In this document: piece after piece, positions 25,607-34,996 of the stretch
How the letters are laid out: every line of letters begins with the position of its first letter
Numbering within the stretch: the first letter of the stretch is position 1
From: Gemmatimonadota bacterium
Lineage (GTDB): Bacteria; Gemmatimonadota; Gemmatimonadetes; Longimicrobiales; Gaopeijiaceae
Length of the DNA: 52,536 nt
Reading direction: 5' to 3'
Assembly: GCA_024638305.1 (NCBI GenBank)
Contig: JAHEKN010000005.1
Span: 1-52,536, forward strand
Position numbers and translations under genes: made by a program
Notes under the pieces: model-generated
What the model was told of the DNA's origin: nothing
Database searches by the model: none
What the model saw: only the letters and a program-made list of their open reading frames with translations

Positions 25607-28600
25607 ATGAACGACGTCGGCCGTCTTCCGCTCCGCCTCGGAGCGATCACGTCCTTCCTCTGCCTCGCCTGCCTCGTGTCCCCGGTGGTCCCGGCCGCTG
25701 CGGGTGCCGTCCCGCAGAGCCCCCAGGAACCGAGCGACCCCGCACTTCCGCTCACCTCGACGCGAACGCTCCGCTTCACGACCGACGAGGGGACCTGGAT
25801 GAGCCTGGACGTCTCCCCGAACGGCGAGACGATCGTCTTCGACCTGCTGGGAGACCTCTATACGCTGCCCATCTCAGGGGGAGCGGCCACACGCATCACG
25901 TCGGGCATGGGCTTCGACGGACAGCCGCGCTACTCACCGGACGGCTCCCGCATCGTGTTCGTGAGCGACCGCGACGGATCCGACAACGTCTGGATTGCCC
26001 GGTCGGACGGGTCCGGCGCGCGGCAGCTCACAGACACCGAGTGGAACGGCTACATCTCGCCGGAATGGACTCCGGATGGGGAATACGTCGTGGTGACCAA
26101 GCGTCCCTCGCCCAAGGAGCAGGGGGGACGGCACGACCTCCACCTCCATCACGTCGACGGGGGCTCGGGCGTGCAGATGACCGGGCACGAGGAGCCCGTT
26201 ACACCGGCCAATGCGGCTCCCTCGCCGCCAACGAGCTTCGTGGGCGCTGCCTTCGGTCCCGACCCCCGCTTCGTCTGGACGGCGGTGGCGAGCGGCACAG
26301 GGTGGGGGGCCTGGCAGATCGGCCTCTTCGACCGTGAGACCGGAGCCACCTTTCCGCGGACGTCCCGTCAGCAGAGTGCGATGCGCCCCGTCGTGAGCCC
26401 GGACGGCAGTTGGATGGTCTACGCGACCCGCGAGGAAGCCAACGCCGGCCTGCGCCTCCGGAATCTGCAGACGGGTGAGGAGAGTTGGTTGGTGCGCGAC
26501 GGCCAGCGGGACGACCAGGAAGGCCGCTGGTCGCGTGACCTGGCGCCCGGGTCGTCGTTCACGCCGGACTCGAGAGCGCTCGTCACCAGCTATGGCGGCA
26601 AGATCATGAGGGTGGACGTGCCTTCGGGTGACGCCGAGGTCATCCCGTTCACTGCCGAAGTGGAGCAAGGCATGGGACCGCTGGCCCTGTTCCCCAAGGA
26701 GGCTGCGCCGGCTACGGTCGAGGCCCGGCACGTCCAGTGGCCCCGTCTGGCACCAGACGGGGGGCGCATCACGTACTCGGCGCTCGCACGCGTGTGGGTA
26801 CAGAGCCTGCCCGACGGTGACCCACGCCGGCTCACCACGGCCTCGAGCGGTACGGAGCACACGCCGTCGTGGTCGCCCGACGGCCGGTCGGTGGCGTGGG
26901 TGACATGGCAGGATGGGGTCGGCGGTCACGTCTGGCGGGCCCCGGCCGACGGTAGCGGAGCCCCCGTGCGCGTCACCCGGACGCCCGCGTACTACGATCG
27001 CTTGGCATGGTCCCCGGATGGCGCGCGCATCCTCGCGGTGCGCGCCCCGTCTCGCGAGCGGATCACGTTCTTCGACGAGCTGAACCGTGGACAGATCGTG
27101 TCGCGGGACCTGGTCTGGATTCCTGCCGCAGGTGGAGAGGCGACCGTTGTCACGCCGCTCCGCGGGTCCAGTCGCTACGTGCCGGACTACTACGGCGTCC
27201 CTCACTTCACCGGTGACGCGGACCGCATCTTCATCCACGAGCCTGCCGAAGGCCTCGTCTCGGTGCGCTGGGACGGAACCGACCGACGGGTGCATCTCCG
27301 GGTGCGGGCGTGGGACTGGCCGGCCGGAGCCGAGCACGGCGCGACCGAGATCGTGGCATCGCCCGATGGCCGTGAGGCGCTCGTCCTGGTGAACCAGAAC
27401 CTCTGGCTGTTGGCCCTTCCGACGGCGGCTGGCAAGCCCACGGTGGTCTCGTTCCCGGCCGGCGCCTCGGCCCCGGTGCCGGTACGCCGACTCAGCCGCG
27501 TCGGCGCTGACTTTCCGGGGTGGCGGTCCGACGGCTCGGGGATCCACTGGTCGCTCGGGGCGAGCTTCTTCGAGTACGACGTCGAGCCGGCGGCGGCGGC
27601 CGTCCGCGATTCGGTCCGGGCCGCGGCGCGCGGGGAGGCCGCCACGGGCCCGGCCTACGTGCCCCGCCGGACCGACATCAGGCTCTCGGTCGCGGCGGCC
27701 CGGCCCGTGGGCAGCGTGGCCTTCCGAGGCGCCCGCATTGTCCCCATGACGGGTGACGCCGTGGTCGAGAACGGGACGATCGTCGTGCAGGGTGACCGCA
27801 TCACGGCGGTGGGGCCTACCGCCCAGGTCTCGATTCCCGAGGGCGCCAGGGTAATCGACGTAGCCGGCATGACGATCGTGCCCGGGTGGATCGACGTTCA
27901 CGCCCACATGTGGACGCCCTGGGGCGTGCAGCGGGAGCAGCCTTGGGAGTACCGGGTCAACCTGGCCTACGGTGTCACGACCACGCGGGATCCCCAGACC
28001 ATGACGCCCGACGTGTTCGGGTACGCGGATCGGGTCGCGGCGGGCAACGTGCTGGGCCCTCGGGTGTTCGCCACGGGTCGCGGGATCCACGCGAGCGAGG
28101 AGATCGGCTCCCTGGAGCAAGCGAGGGACGTGGTACGCCGCTACTCGGAGTTCTGGAAGAGCGGCACGATCAAGCAGTACATGGTTGGGGACCGCAAGGT
28201 GCGGCAGTGGGTCGTGATGGCCGCCCACGAGCAGGGGGTCTCACCGACCACCGAGGGCGGCTCCGACTTCAAGATGAACCTCACCCTGATGCTCGACGGC
28301 TATGCCGGGCTCGAGCACTCCCTCCCCATCTGGCCGCTCTACCGGGACGTGCACGAACTGATCCGTCAGAGCGGCATCGCCTACACGCCGACCCTCATCG
28401 TCTCCTATGGCGGTCCCTCGATGCACGACTACTTCCTTCAGAGGGAGCGAATCGAGGACAACGAGCGGCTCGCCCGCTTCATGCCTCGTGCGGAGGTGCT
28501 ACAGGAGGGGCTCCGCCGACAGCGCTGGGTGCGGGACGACCAGTGGGGGTTCCCCCACGTGGCCTCGGCGGCGGCGAGCGTGGTCCGCAGCGGAGGGCTC

Positions 28601-28900
28601 GTCGGGATGGGGTCCCACGGCAACATGCAGGGCCTGGGCGCGCAGTGGGAGATCTGGGCCTACGCGCTGGGTGGCATGACCCCGATGGAGATCATGCGCG
28701 TTTCCACCATCAACGGCGCCCGCGCGATCGGCATGGACCAGGAGCTGGGCTCGCTCGAACCCGGCAAGCTCGCGGATTTCCAGGTCCTCGAGCGCAACCC
28801 GCTGGACGACATCCGCAACACGGACTCGCTGCGCTGGCTCGTAGTGGGCGGGCGCGTCCTCGACGGTCGCACGCTCGCAGACGTGGAGGGACCGGGATGA
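25607..28900 (+). CDS. Exported TolB-type propeller plus amidohydrolase fusion
   Basis: A 1097-residue secreted protein with an N-terminal signal (residues about 10-33). The first two-thirds is a propeller of TolB/WD40-like PD40 repeats: QPRYSPDGSRIVFVSDRDGS, SPEWTPDGEYVVV, PSWSPDGRSVAWVTW and LAWSPDGARILAVRA. The last third is an amidohydrolase domain: the metal motif His765-x-His767 in GWIDVHAHMWTPWG, then TTTRDPQT, and a late GKLADFQVLERNPLDD. Proteins of this design are common in soil and marine bacteria, and their substrates are mostly unknown. The stop overlaps the start of the cyclase gene (ATGA), so both are translated together. Confidence 0.9.
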   Translation: MNDVGRLPLRLGAITSFLCLACLVSPVVPAAAGAVPQSPQEPSDPALPLTSTRTLRFTTDEGTWMSLDVSPNGETIVFDLLGDLYTLPISGGAATRITSGMGFDGQPRYSPDGSRIVFVSDRDGSDNVWIARSDGSGARQLTDTEWNGYISPEWTPDGEYVVVTKRPSPKEQGGRHDLHLHHVDGGSGVQMTGHEEPVTPANAAPSPPTSFVGAAFGPDPRFVWTAVASGTGWGAWQIGLFDRETGATFPRTSRQQSAMRPVVSPDGSWMVYATREEANAGLRLRNLQTGEESWLVRDGQRDDQEGRWSRDLAPGSSFTPDSRALVTSYGGKIMRVDVPSGDAEVIPFTAEVEQGMGPLALFPKEAAPATVEARHVQWPRLAPDGGRITYSALARVWVQSLPDGDPRRLTTASSGTEHTPSWSPDGRSVAWVTWQDGVGGHVWRAPADGSGAPVRVTRTPAYYDRLAWSPDGARILAVRAPSRERITFFDELNRGQIVSRDLVWIPAAGGEATVVTPLRGSSRYVPDYYGVPHFTGDADRIFIHEPAEGLVSVRWDGTDRRVHLRVRAWDWPAGAEHGATEIVASPDGREALVLVNQNLWLLALPTAAGKPTVVSFPAGASAPVPVRRLSRVGADFPGWRSDGSGIHWSLGASFFEYDVEPAAAAVRDSVRAAARGEAATGPAYVPRRTDIRLSVAAARPVGSVAFRGARIVPMTGDAVVENGTIVVQGDRITAVGPTAQVSIPEGARVIDVAGMTIVPGWIDVHAHMWTPWGVQREQPWEYRVNLAYGVTTTRDPQTMTPDVFGYADRVAAGNVLGPRVFATGRGIHASEEIGSLEQARDVVRRYSEFWKSGTIKQYMVGDRKVRQWVVMAAHEQGVSPTTEGGSDFKMNLTLMLDGYAGLEHSLPIWPLYRDVHELIRQSGIAYTPTLIVSYGGPSMHDYFLQRERIEDNERLARFMPRAEVLQEGLRRQRWVRDDQWGFPHVASAAASVVRSGGLVGMGSHGNMQGLGAQWEIWAYALGGMTPMEIMRVSTINGARAIGMDQELGSLEPGKLADFQVLERNPLDDIRNTDSLRWLVVGGRVLDGRTLADVEGPG

Positions 28901-29922
28901 CCAGGCTGGCGCTCTGCCTGTCGCTGGCCGCGGCCGCGCTCGGGTGCGGTGAGGACGGCCGGAGCGTGGCGGGAGGCTCAGCGGGAGGACCGGTCCCGGA
29001 GGTGACCCCGGAGCTCATGGAGCGTTGGGAGACCGAGCTCTCGAACTGGGGACGATGGGGGCAGGAGGACCAGCGGGGCACGCTCAACCTGATCACGCCT
29101 GAGAAGTCGCGGGACGCCGCACACCTGGTGCGCGACGGCGTCACGGTCTCACTGGGCCACTTCGTGAGTGAGGAAGAGGCACTGGACAGCCAGACGTTTG
29201 CGCCCACCGAGCACTGGATGACGGCCGTCGATCCGGAGACCGGAGCTGTTCGGTTCGCGCTGGACGCCGTGAGTTTCTCGCTCCACGACGGCATGCTCTC
29301 CCACCTGGATGCGCTCTGTCATTACGCGACGACCCGCAACGGGGAGCGCGTGATCTACAACGGGTACCCGCAGAACCTGGACGAGAACGGGTGCAAGGAT
29401 CTCGCGATCGACCGCATGGGCCCGGGCTACGTCACGCGCGGTGTGCTCGTGGACATGCCGTTGCTCCGAGGGGTGGCCTACCTCGAGCCGAGTACGCCGA
29501 TCACGGTGTCCGACCTCGAGGAATGGGAGGCGTTCGCGAGGGTCGACGTAGGTCCCGGTGACGCGCTGCTGGTACGGACCGGCCGCTGGGCAAGGCGCGA
29601 GCTCGAGGGCCCATGGAGCTACGGCCGTGAGGGCGCCGGGTTGCACGCTTCGGTGCTCCCATGGCTGCACGCGCGGGGAGTCGCGCTCTTGGTGGGCGAC
29701 GCCGTGAACGACGTCCAGCCCTCGGGCGTCGAAGGCCGCAACCGCCCCATCCATGATCTGACCCAGGTCTTCATGGGGCTGCCGCTGGTGGACAACGGCT
29801 ACCTGAAGGACGTGGCCGAGGAGGCGGCCCGCCGCCGGCGTTGGGCGTTCATGGTGTCGTGGCAGATCAGCCGCGTGCCGGGAGGCACCGCGAGCCCGTT
29901 CAACGCGATCGCCACGTTCTGA
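28897..29922 (+). CDS. Cyclase family (kynurenine-formamidase-like) exported hydrolase
   Basis: A 341-residue protein with signal and lipobox (LALCLSLAAAALGC). The mature part matches the cyclase/Afm family: WGRWGQEDQRGTLNLITPE, the segment LSHLDALCHYAT where the metal motif HxGTHxDxxxH is expected, and the late GVEGRNRPIHDLTQVFMG. Here only the second half of the metal motif is recognisable and GTH is replaced by LSH, so the metal site may differ from kynurenine formamidase. Coupled to the propeller-amidohydrolase, it may act on the same extracellular substrate. Confidence 0.82.
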   Translation: MTRLALCLSLAAAALGCGEDGRSVAGGSAGGPVPEVTPELMERWETELSNWGRWGQEDQRGTLNLITPEKSRDAAHLVRDGVTVSLGHFVSEEEALDSQTFAPTEHWMTAVDPETGAVRFALDAVSFSLHDGMLSHLDALCHYATTRNGERVIYNGYPQNLDENGCKDLAIDRMGPGYVTRGVLVDMPLLRGVAYLEPSTPITVSDLEEWEAFARVDVGPGDALLVRTGRWARRELEGPWSYGREGAGLHASVLPWLHARGVALLVGDAVNDVQPSGVEGRNRPIHDLTQVFMGLPLVDNGYLKDVAEEAARRRRWAFMVSWQISRVPGGTASPFNAIATF

Positions 29923-30026
29923 TCCCATCGTGGCGCAGCCGAGGGTGCGGCCCCATCATTCCGGTCACACCCCACGCCGGCTCGCCGTCCGGTCCGCCGC
30001 GCCAGGGGAAGCGAGGAGCGATCGCC

Positions 30027-30092
30027 ATGCAATGTGACGAGTTCCTCCGTCCCGTCGCCGCCCTGGCGGGCGCGGCCTTGGCTGGCGGCTGA
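30027..30092 (+). CDS. Short SD-preceded ORF (possible leader peptide)
   Basis: A 21-codon ORF with ATG at 30027 preceded by GCGAGGAG at a good distance. It encodes MQCDEFLRPVAALAGAALAGG and ends 20 bases before the cotransporter start. A leader peptide or a chance ORF are both possible; the ribosome binding site is its main support. Confidence 0.3.
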   Translation: MQCDEFLRPVAALAGAALAGG

Positions 30093-30112
30093 GGCGGCGG
30101 GGGCGAGCGCCG

Positions 30113-31324
30113 TTGACCTCTTCCGATCGCGACCGCTCGGCGCCAGCGCCCGTACCGGTGGGCGCGGGCGCCCCCACGCTCGCCGGTGCACCCTCGACGG
30201 AGAATCCGTGGCTCCGCGCGCTCGTAGTCGTGTTCCTGCTTTACGTGTTCCTGATCGCGGTGAACGGGCTGGGCTCGGGATTCCGTGCGCTCGGCGAGGG
30301 CGTGCTCGACTCGTTCTTCGCGGCCACCGAGAACCCATTCATCGCGTTGATGGTGGGCATCCTCGGGACGTCCCTGGTGCAGAGCTCGTCGGTGACGACG
30401 GCGATGATCGTCGGTCTGGTAGCGGCCCCGCTCGATCCGCTGCCGCTCGCCAATGCCGTGCCGATGATCATGGGGGCCAACATCGGGACCACCGTGACGA
30501 ACACGCTCGCTTCGCTCGCGCACATAACCCGCGAGGGTGAGTTCCGGCGGGCGTTCGCAGTGGCCACCGTCCACGATTTTTTCAACTACCTGGCCGTCGT
30601 GGTGCTCCTCCCGGTGGAGCTCTTCACCGGCGTCCTGCAGCGATCCGCCGTCGCCCTCACCTCGCTCCTGTCCGGACTGAGCGGAGCCGACTACGAGAGC
30701 CCCATCAAGGGCGCCATCCAAGCCGGCGGAGCGCCGATCGAGCTGATGGTGCAGGCGCTGCTGCCGACCGAGTTCACAGAGGCGCTCGCACACATCTTCG
30801 TGAGCGCGGTCCTGATCTTCGTGACGCTATTCGGCATCGTGAGCGTCATGCGCACGTCGATGCGGGCACGCATGGAGGTCCTCGTGTCGAAGGCGCTCGC
30901 GCGCAATGCGCTCGTCGGAGTCGTCGTGGGAATCATCGCGACGGTCATGGTGCAGTCGAGCTCGATCACGACCTCGCTGATGGTCCCGCTCGCGGGCGCC
31001 GGTGTCCTCACGCTCCGGCAGGCGTTCCCCGTGACGCTGGGCGCCAACATCGGTACCACCGTGACTGCCCTGCTTGCCGCCCTGGCCGTGACCGGGGTCA
31101 ACGCGGCCGCCGGCCTCACCATTGCGCTGGTTCATCTGCTGTTCAACCTGTCCGGCACCCTGCTCATCTACCCGATCGAGCCGATCCGCCGGATCCCCCT
31201 GTTCTGCGCCCGCAAGATGGCGGACGTTGCAGTTAGATCGAAGCGCTGGGCGATCCTTTACGTCTTCGTGCTGTTCTATGGAATTCCCGCGGCATTCGCG
31301 GTGCTGAACCAGATGCTCGGGTAG
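30113..31324 (+). CDS. Na/Pi cotransporter family protein (NptA/PF02690 type)
   Basis: A 403-residue polytopic membrane protein from a TTG start. It contains two inverted-repeat halves, each with the family motif: QSSSVTTAMIVGL with MGANIGTTVTNTLAS in the first, and QSSSITTSLMVPL with LGANIGTTVTALLAA in the second. The QSSS motifs bind phosphate and sodium in the eukaryotic NaPi-II relatives. The PhoU-like gene begins 11 bases after it, a pairing found in many bacteria. The first 40 residues are Pro/Ala-rich and cytoplasmic. Likely imports phosphate with sodium, though some relatives export. Confidence 0.92.
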   Translation: MTSSDRDRSAPAPVPVGAGAPTLAGAPSTENPWLRALVVVFLLYVFLIAVNGLGSGFRALGEGVLDSFFAATENPFIALMVGILGTSLVQSSSVTTAMIVGLVAAPLDPLPLANAVPMIMGANIGTTVTNTLASLAHITREGEFRRAFAVATVHDFFNYLAVVVLLPVELFTGVLQRSAVALTSLLSGLSGADYESPIKGAIQAGGAPIELMVQALLPTEFTEALAHIFVSAVLIFVTLFGIVSVMRTSMRARMEVLVSKALARNALVGVVVGIIATVMVQSSSITTSLMVPLAGAGVLTLRQAFPVTLGANIGTTVTALLAALAVTGVNAAAGLTIALVHLLFNLSGTLLIYPIEPIRRIPLFCARKMADVAVRSKRWAILYVFVLFYGIPAAFAVLNQMLG

Positions 31325-31335
31325 GAGATGAGACG

Positions 31336-32103
31336 ATGCTCAAAGAGCTGCTGAGCCTCTTCAGTTCCGACGACGCCTTGGCCCGCATGGGCCAGGACTT
31401 CAGTAGGATGCTCGACCTCGCCCACGGACTCGCCGTGCGGGCGGGTCAGGTATTCTTCGAGGAGACCTCCAAGGATCACGAGCGGGAAGCGATCGCGCGT
31501 GATGATCGCAAGATCAACAAACTGGAGCGCCGCATCCGCAAGCAAGTGATCACCCATCTGACCATCTCCTCCAATCCGGGTGACGTTCCCTATTGCCTGC
31601 TGCTCATGGGGATCGTGAAGGACGTGGAGCGGTTGGGCGATTATTCGAAGAACATCGCGGAGGTCCACGACGAGGGTGGCGGGCCCCTTCCGGACGACGA
31701 CAACACGGCAGAGCTGCGCGACATCCGGCGAATCGTGGAGTCGACGTTCGGGTCCGTGAACGACGTCTTCACGTCGTCCGATTCCGAGGCGGCGATCGCG
31801 CTGATTCGCGGCGGATGGCACGTGGCCACCCGCTGTGACACCCTCATCACCCGGGTGGCGGGGAGCGACTACGACGCTGCCACGACGACGTCCCTGGTCC
31901 TCGGTACGCGCTACTACAAGCGTCTGCAGTCACACCTGCTGAACGTGCTTTCCGGGGTGGTGATGCCCCTCCACAAGCTCAACTACTTCGACGAGGACAT
32001 GCTGGAGGACGAGGATCCGTTTGCTCCGGACGAGGATCCGTTTGCCCCGGACGAGGACGGCGACTCGGAGCACGAGGAATCAGATGTCGAGGAGGCGGTC
32101 TGA
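31336..32103 (+). CDS. PhoU-like/DUF47 phosphate-transport regulator
   Basis: A 255-residue, all-helical protein preceded by GAGATGAGACG. The PhoU-type core includes ERRIRKQVITHLTISSNPGD and LLLMGIVKDVERLGDYSKNIAE, the latter bearing the metal-binding (E/D)xxxD motif. It probably regulates the cotransporter just upstream. The C-terminal 30 residues are strongly acidic and include a perfect duplicate (EDPFAPD twice) followed by GDSEHEESDVEE; this tail is not part of standard PhoU. Phosphate control through the PhoR-like kinase at 13321 is possible, but not shown. Confidence 0.88.
   Translation: MLKELLSLFSSDDALARMGQDFSRMLDLAHGLAVRAGQVFFEETSKDHEREAIARDDRKINKLERRIRKQVITHLTISSNPGDVPYCLLLMGIVKDVERLGDYSKNIAEVHDEGGGPLPDDDNTAELRDIRRIVESTFGSVNDVFTSSDSEAAIALIRGGWHVATRCDTLITRVAGSDYDAATTTSLVLGTRYYKRLQSHLLNVLSGVVMPLHKLNYFDEDMLEDEDPFAPDEDPFAPDEDGDSEHEESDVEEAV
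32011..32052 (+). repeat. 21-base tandem duplication in the PhoU-like gene
   Basis: Two copies of a 21-base unit (32011-32031 and 32032-32052) differ by one base and encode the duplicated EDPFAPD. It keeps the frame. Confidence 0.95.
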
Positions 32104-32145
32104 TCGTCGCGCTGGCCGCCATCCCCCTGCGCCGTTGCTCACCGA

Positions 32146-33270
32146 CTACCCGCTGCGCGCCGCCCAGGCCGCCAGCACCTCCGCCTCCCGCTCGCGGGGA
32201 ATGGTCATGCGCGCGTTCGCGCGCTCCTCGGCCGGGAGGGAATCGAACCAGTCCAGCGTATCCATGGCGGTGACGGCGATCGGCCGGAACGTGAGACCGG
32301 CCTCCTTCGCCCGCTCGATGCTGATGCGCTGCGATCCGAGGTTGTCGCCCGCCGGCATGATCCAGGGGATGGCGAAGAACACGCGGTGCTCTTCGAGGAA
32401 GGCGTAGTCCTCGATCCAGGTCCACGCCACGGCGGCGGACGACGTCGCACGCACGCCGTACACGAACTCCTCCAACGTCGTCGGCGTCGATGGACCGGTG
32501 ACGTTGTAGACACCGCGAGTCCCGTTCTCGAGGCAGCGGATCATGAACTCGGTCAGGTCGCGCACGTCCACCTGCTGGACCAGGTCGGTCTTCTTGCCGG
32601 GAACCATGACGTTGCCGCCCTGCCGCAGCCGCCGCGGCCAGTAGCTCCCCCGGTGCGTGCTGTCGAGCGGTCCTACGATGTATCCCGGGCGGATGATGAG
32701 TGACCGGTCGCCGAAGGCCTTCTGCGCCTCGCGCTCGGAGAGTGCCTTCATCACGCCGTAGCTGGACGCGCCGTTTTCCCCGTTCGAGGGATCCTCGAGC
32801 AGGAGTTCCGTATCCTCGTCGATCTCGGTGGTGAGGTACGGATAGTAGACCCCGGTCGACGAGATGTAGAGGTAGGTTTCGGCGGCGTCCGCGAGCAGCG
32901 CGGCCGAGTCTCTGGTCCAGCTCACGTTCATCCCCGAAGCGTCGATCACCGCGTCCCACGTCCGGCCCCGAAGCGCTTCCAGGTTGTTCTCGCGATCCCC
33001 GATCAGGTGCTCGACGTGCTCGAAGGCCTCCTGGAACATTCCAGGCTCCCGCTGCCCACGTGTGAAGATCGTGACCGAGTGCCCGCGCTCGAGCGCGTAG
33101 CGCACGTTGTGGGGACCCGTGAGGTTGGTGCCTCCCAGGATGAGGATGCTGAGCGCGCGCGTCTGACGCTCTCCGACCTGTGCCCCGAGGACAGACAGGG
33201 GCGATGCGAGTCCCAGTCCCAGCGCGCCTGACGCCGCCGCTGCCAGGAATGTCCGTCGATCCGTCTCCAT
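32146..33270 (-). CDS. Tat-exported NAD-dependent epimerase/dehydratase-like protein
   Basis: A 374-residue protein whose start at 33270 follows GGAGGATGC; a longer in-frame start lacks support. It begins with a twin-arginine-type signal (DRRTFLAAAASGALGLGLA), so a folded protein is probably exported. The mature part is an extended SDR: Rossmann motif LILGGTNLTGPHNVRYALE, the active-site YxxxK in SSYGVMKALSE and the nearby YLYISSTGVYYPY. Substrate is unknown. An exported sugar-nucleotide epimerase would be odd, because NAD is cytoplasmic; relatives in this group may bind cofactor before transport. Confidence 0.85.
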   Translation of the reverse strand: METDRRTFLAAAASGALGLGLASPLSVLGAQVGERQTRALSILILGGTNLTGPHNVRYALERGHSVTIFTRGQREPGMFQEAFEHVEHLIGDRENNLEALRGRTWDAVIDASGMNVSWTRDSAALLADAAETYLYISSTGVYYPYLTTEIDEDTELLLEDPSNGENGASSYGVMKALSEREAQKAFGDRSLIIRPGYIVGPLDSTHRGSYWPRRLRQGGNVMVPGKKTDLVQQVDVRDLTEFMIRCLENGTRGVYNVTGPSTPTTLEEFVYGVRATSSAAVAWTWIEDYAFLEEHRVFFAIPWIMPAGDNLGSQRISIERAKEAGLTFRPIAVTAMDTLDWFDSLPAEERANARMTIPREREAEVLAAWAARSG

Positions 33271-33385
33271 GCATCCTCCACCGTGCCGCGCGACACCATC
33301 CGGTTGGCAGCCAAGTTCGGGTCCCTCGGACCCGAGCGCCACCTGCGACGTGGACGGGGATCGGGTCCAGACGTAGAGTCAGACC

Positions 33386-34960
33386 ATGAGGAATGGAAAT
33401 GGAAGCGGGCCCGCGCTGGCGGATGCTGGGGACCGGTTCGGACGGCTGACGGCGGTCGTTGCGCCTCTGCTCGCCGGCATGCTCGCGGGCTGCGCCGCCG
33501 TGGAATCGCAAGACCGTGACGACGGCGCCCGCTCGTCGGCCGTCGCCGCCGCGCCCGACTATTGCGAGCTTCCGGCCATATCCGCCGAGGTGCTGGAGAC
33601 CCGACCGTCGGCGGCCGAGCCACCCATCGACGACGTGAACTGGTTCGCCCGCCCGGTGCCGCACGCAGGGGACGACCGGATCGTTGCGTTCGCGAGCCAC
33701 GACCAGAACTACCTGTACAACCTCACGACCGGGGCGCGGGTTCGCGTTCCCGATCGCTCGGACGCGGTTGCGACGCCCGACGGGCGCTACCTGACGGTGC
33801 CTTCGTACTACACGCCGGACTCGACGGTCCGTTTCTACCCCGTCGAACCGATGCTCGAGCGCCTCGCGGCGGGGGAGGACGCACTCGACGTCGCGCCCGT
33901 GTTCGTCCACGACCATCCGGCCATGAAGCGCGTCTACTATCAGTCGACCGGGGTGTTGTCTGAGGAAGCGACGGCTGAGGGTGGGGCCACCAGCTACCGG
34001 CTGATGTTCTCGGGAACGCAGCACGAGTCGGGGTTTCGGATCGTCGACTACCGGTTCGTGCACGATCCAGGCGGAGCCCTTCTGCGGGTCGAGCCGTCCG
34101 AGCCCATGACGCTCTGCCCCGAGGTCGAGAACGATCTCAACACGCCGTTCATCTCGAAGGACGGGCGCCACCTGGCCGCGTACACGAGCGGAGAGTCGGA
34201 GCCCGGGTACGCCCCCGGCGCCTCTCTGAAGGTCTTCCGCATTTCGGCGGCCGATCCCGCGGCTGGCACGACTTCATGCGATCCCGTGGCCGATCTGGGT
34301 TTCGCCGCAGGCAAGGCAGATTTCAGCTTCGACGGCTCGATGCTGGCGTTCCACACCAGCCAGGGCGGATACCTCACGCCGTTCGTGAATGGCGGCCTGA
34401 ACCCCGGCACGATCACGGACGTGGCGGTCGCGCGCCTGGACGTGGATTCCCGGGGCGACATCCGGGGCCACACGGGCGCGCAGCGCCTGACGACGTCCTT
34501 GGAGGCCGGGGTCGGGAGCTATTTCCCTGCGTTTTTTCCCGACGGGGCGCTGTTCTACATCGCGAACGCCGTGCCGAGGGACAGTGAACGGGAGAAGCGA
34601 TTCCACTTCCGGGTCGTGGATCCACAGTCGGTCTCCTGGAAGCGGCCTGCGGTGGAATCACCCGAAGCGCTCGAGGGTTGGCACGCGATCACCGGGCTCT
34701 GGGAGCGATTCTGCTCCCCGGACGATCCGCGCCTGACGCGCGAGCCCTTCCCGCACCAGGCGCACGAGTCACCGTTCCTGGGCCTGGCACTCTCGGCCGA
34801 GCAATGTCACGCGTTGCTCGACGACGCCCAGGCCGAGGGGACGGCTCCTGCGACGGAGGCCGAGGCCAAGGCTCCCATTGGCGAGGGGGGAGTGCCAGCC
34901 GCCGCGGCTCCCACCGACACCCGTGCGCTCAGGAGTTTCTGTGACGGTCTGGGAGCCTGA
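33386..34960 (+). CDS. Predicted propeller-like lipoprotein
   Basis: A 524-residue protein with a lipobox (APLLAGMLAGC) after a 25-residue N-region. The body has TolB-like segments (FASHDQNYLYNLTTGARVRV, FSFDGSMLAFHTSQGGYLT) separated by Asp/Gly-rich turns, consistent with a beta-propeller, and several cysteines towards the C-terminus (ERFCSP, AEQCHALLD, SFCDGLG). The C-terminal 60 residues are Ala/Glu-rich. No family is recognised with certainty. It diverges from the Tat-exported epimerase-like gene across 115 bases. Confidence 0.72.
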   Translation: MRNGNGSGPALADAGDRFGRLTAVVAPLLAGMLAGCAAVESQDRDDGARSSAVAAAPDYCELPAISAEVLETRPSAAEPPIDDVNWFARPVPHAGDDRIVAFASHDQNYLYNLTTGARVRVPDRSDAVATPDGRYLTVPSYYTPDSTVRFYPVEPMLERLAAGEDALDVAPVFVHDHPAMKRVYYQSTGVLSEEATAEGGATSYRLMFSGTQHESGFRIVDYRFVHDPGGALLRVEPSEPMTLCPEVENDLNTPFISKDGRHLAAYTSGESEPGYAPGASLKVFRISAADPAAGTTSCDPVADLGFAAGKADFSFDGSMLAFHTSQGGYLTPFVNGGLNPGTITDVAVARLDVDSRGDIRGHTGAQRLTTSLEAGVGSYFPAFFPDGALFYIANAVPRDSEREKRFHFRVVDPQSVSWKRPAVESPEALEGWHAITGLWERFCSPDDPRLTREPFPHQAHESPFLGLALSAEQCHALLDDAQAEGTAPATEAEAKAPIGEGGVPAAAAPTDTRALRSFCDGLGA

Positions 34961-34996
34961 CGTCGGCGCCCTCGGGTCCCAGGACCAAAAGGGGCC

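Noticed and set aside
25934..28228. Long minus-strand frame opposite the propeller-amidohydrolase
   Set aside because: Shadow of a gene with clear PD40 repeats and metal motif; no domain in the antisense translation.
31979..34171. Long minus-strand frame crossing several genes
   Set aside because: It runs across three real genes on both strands; composition is of shadow type.
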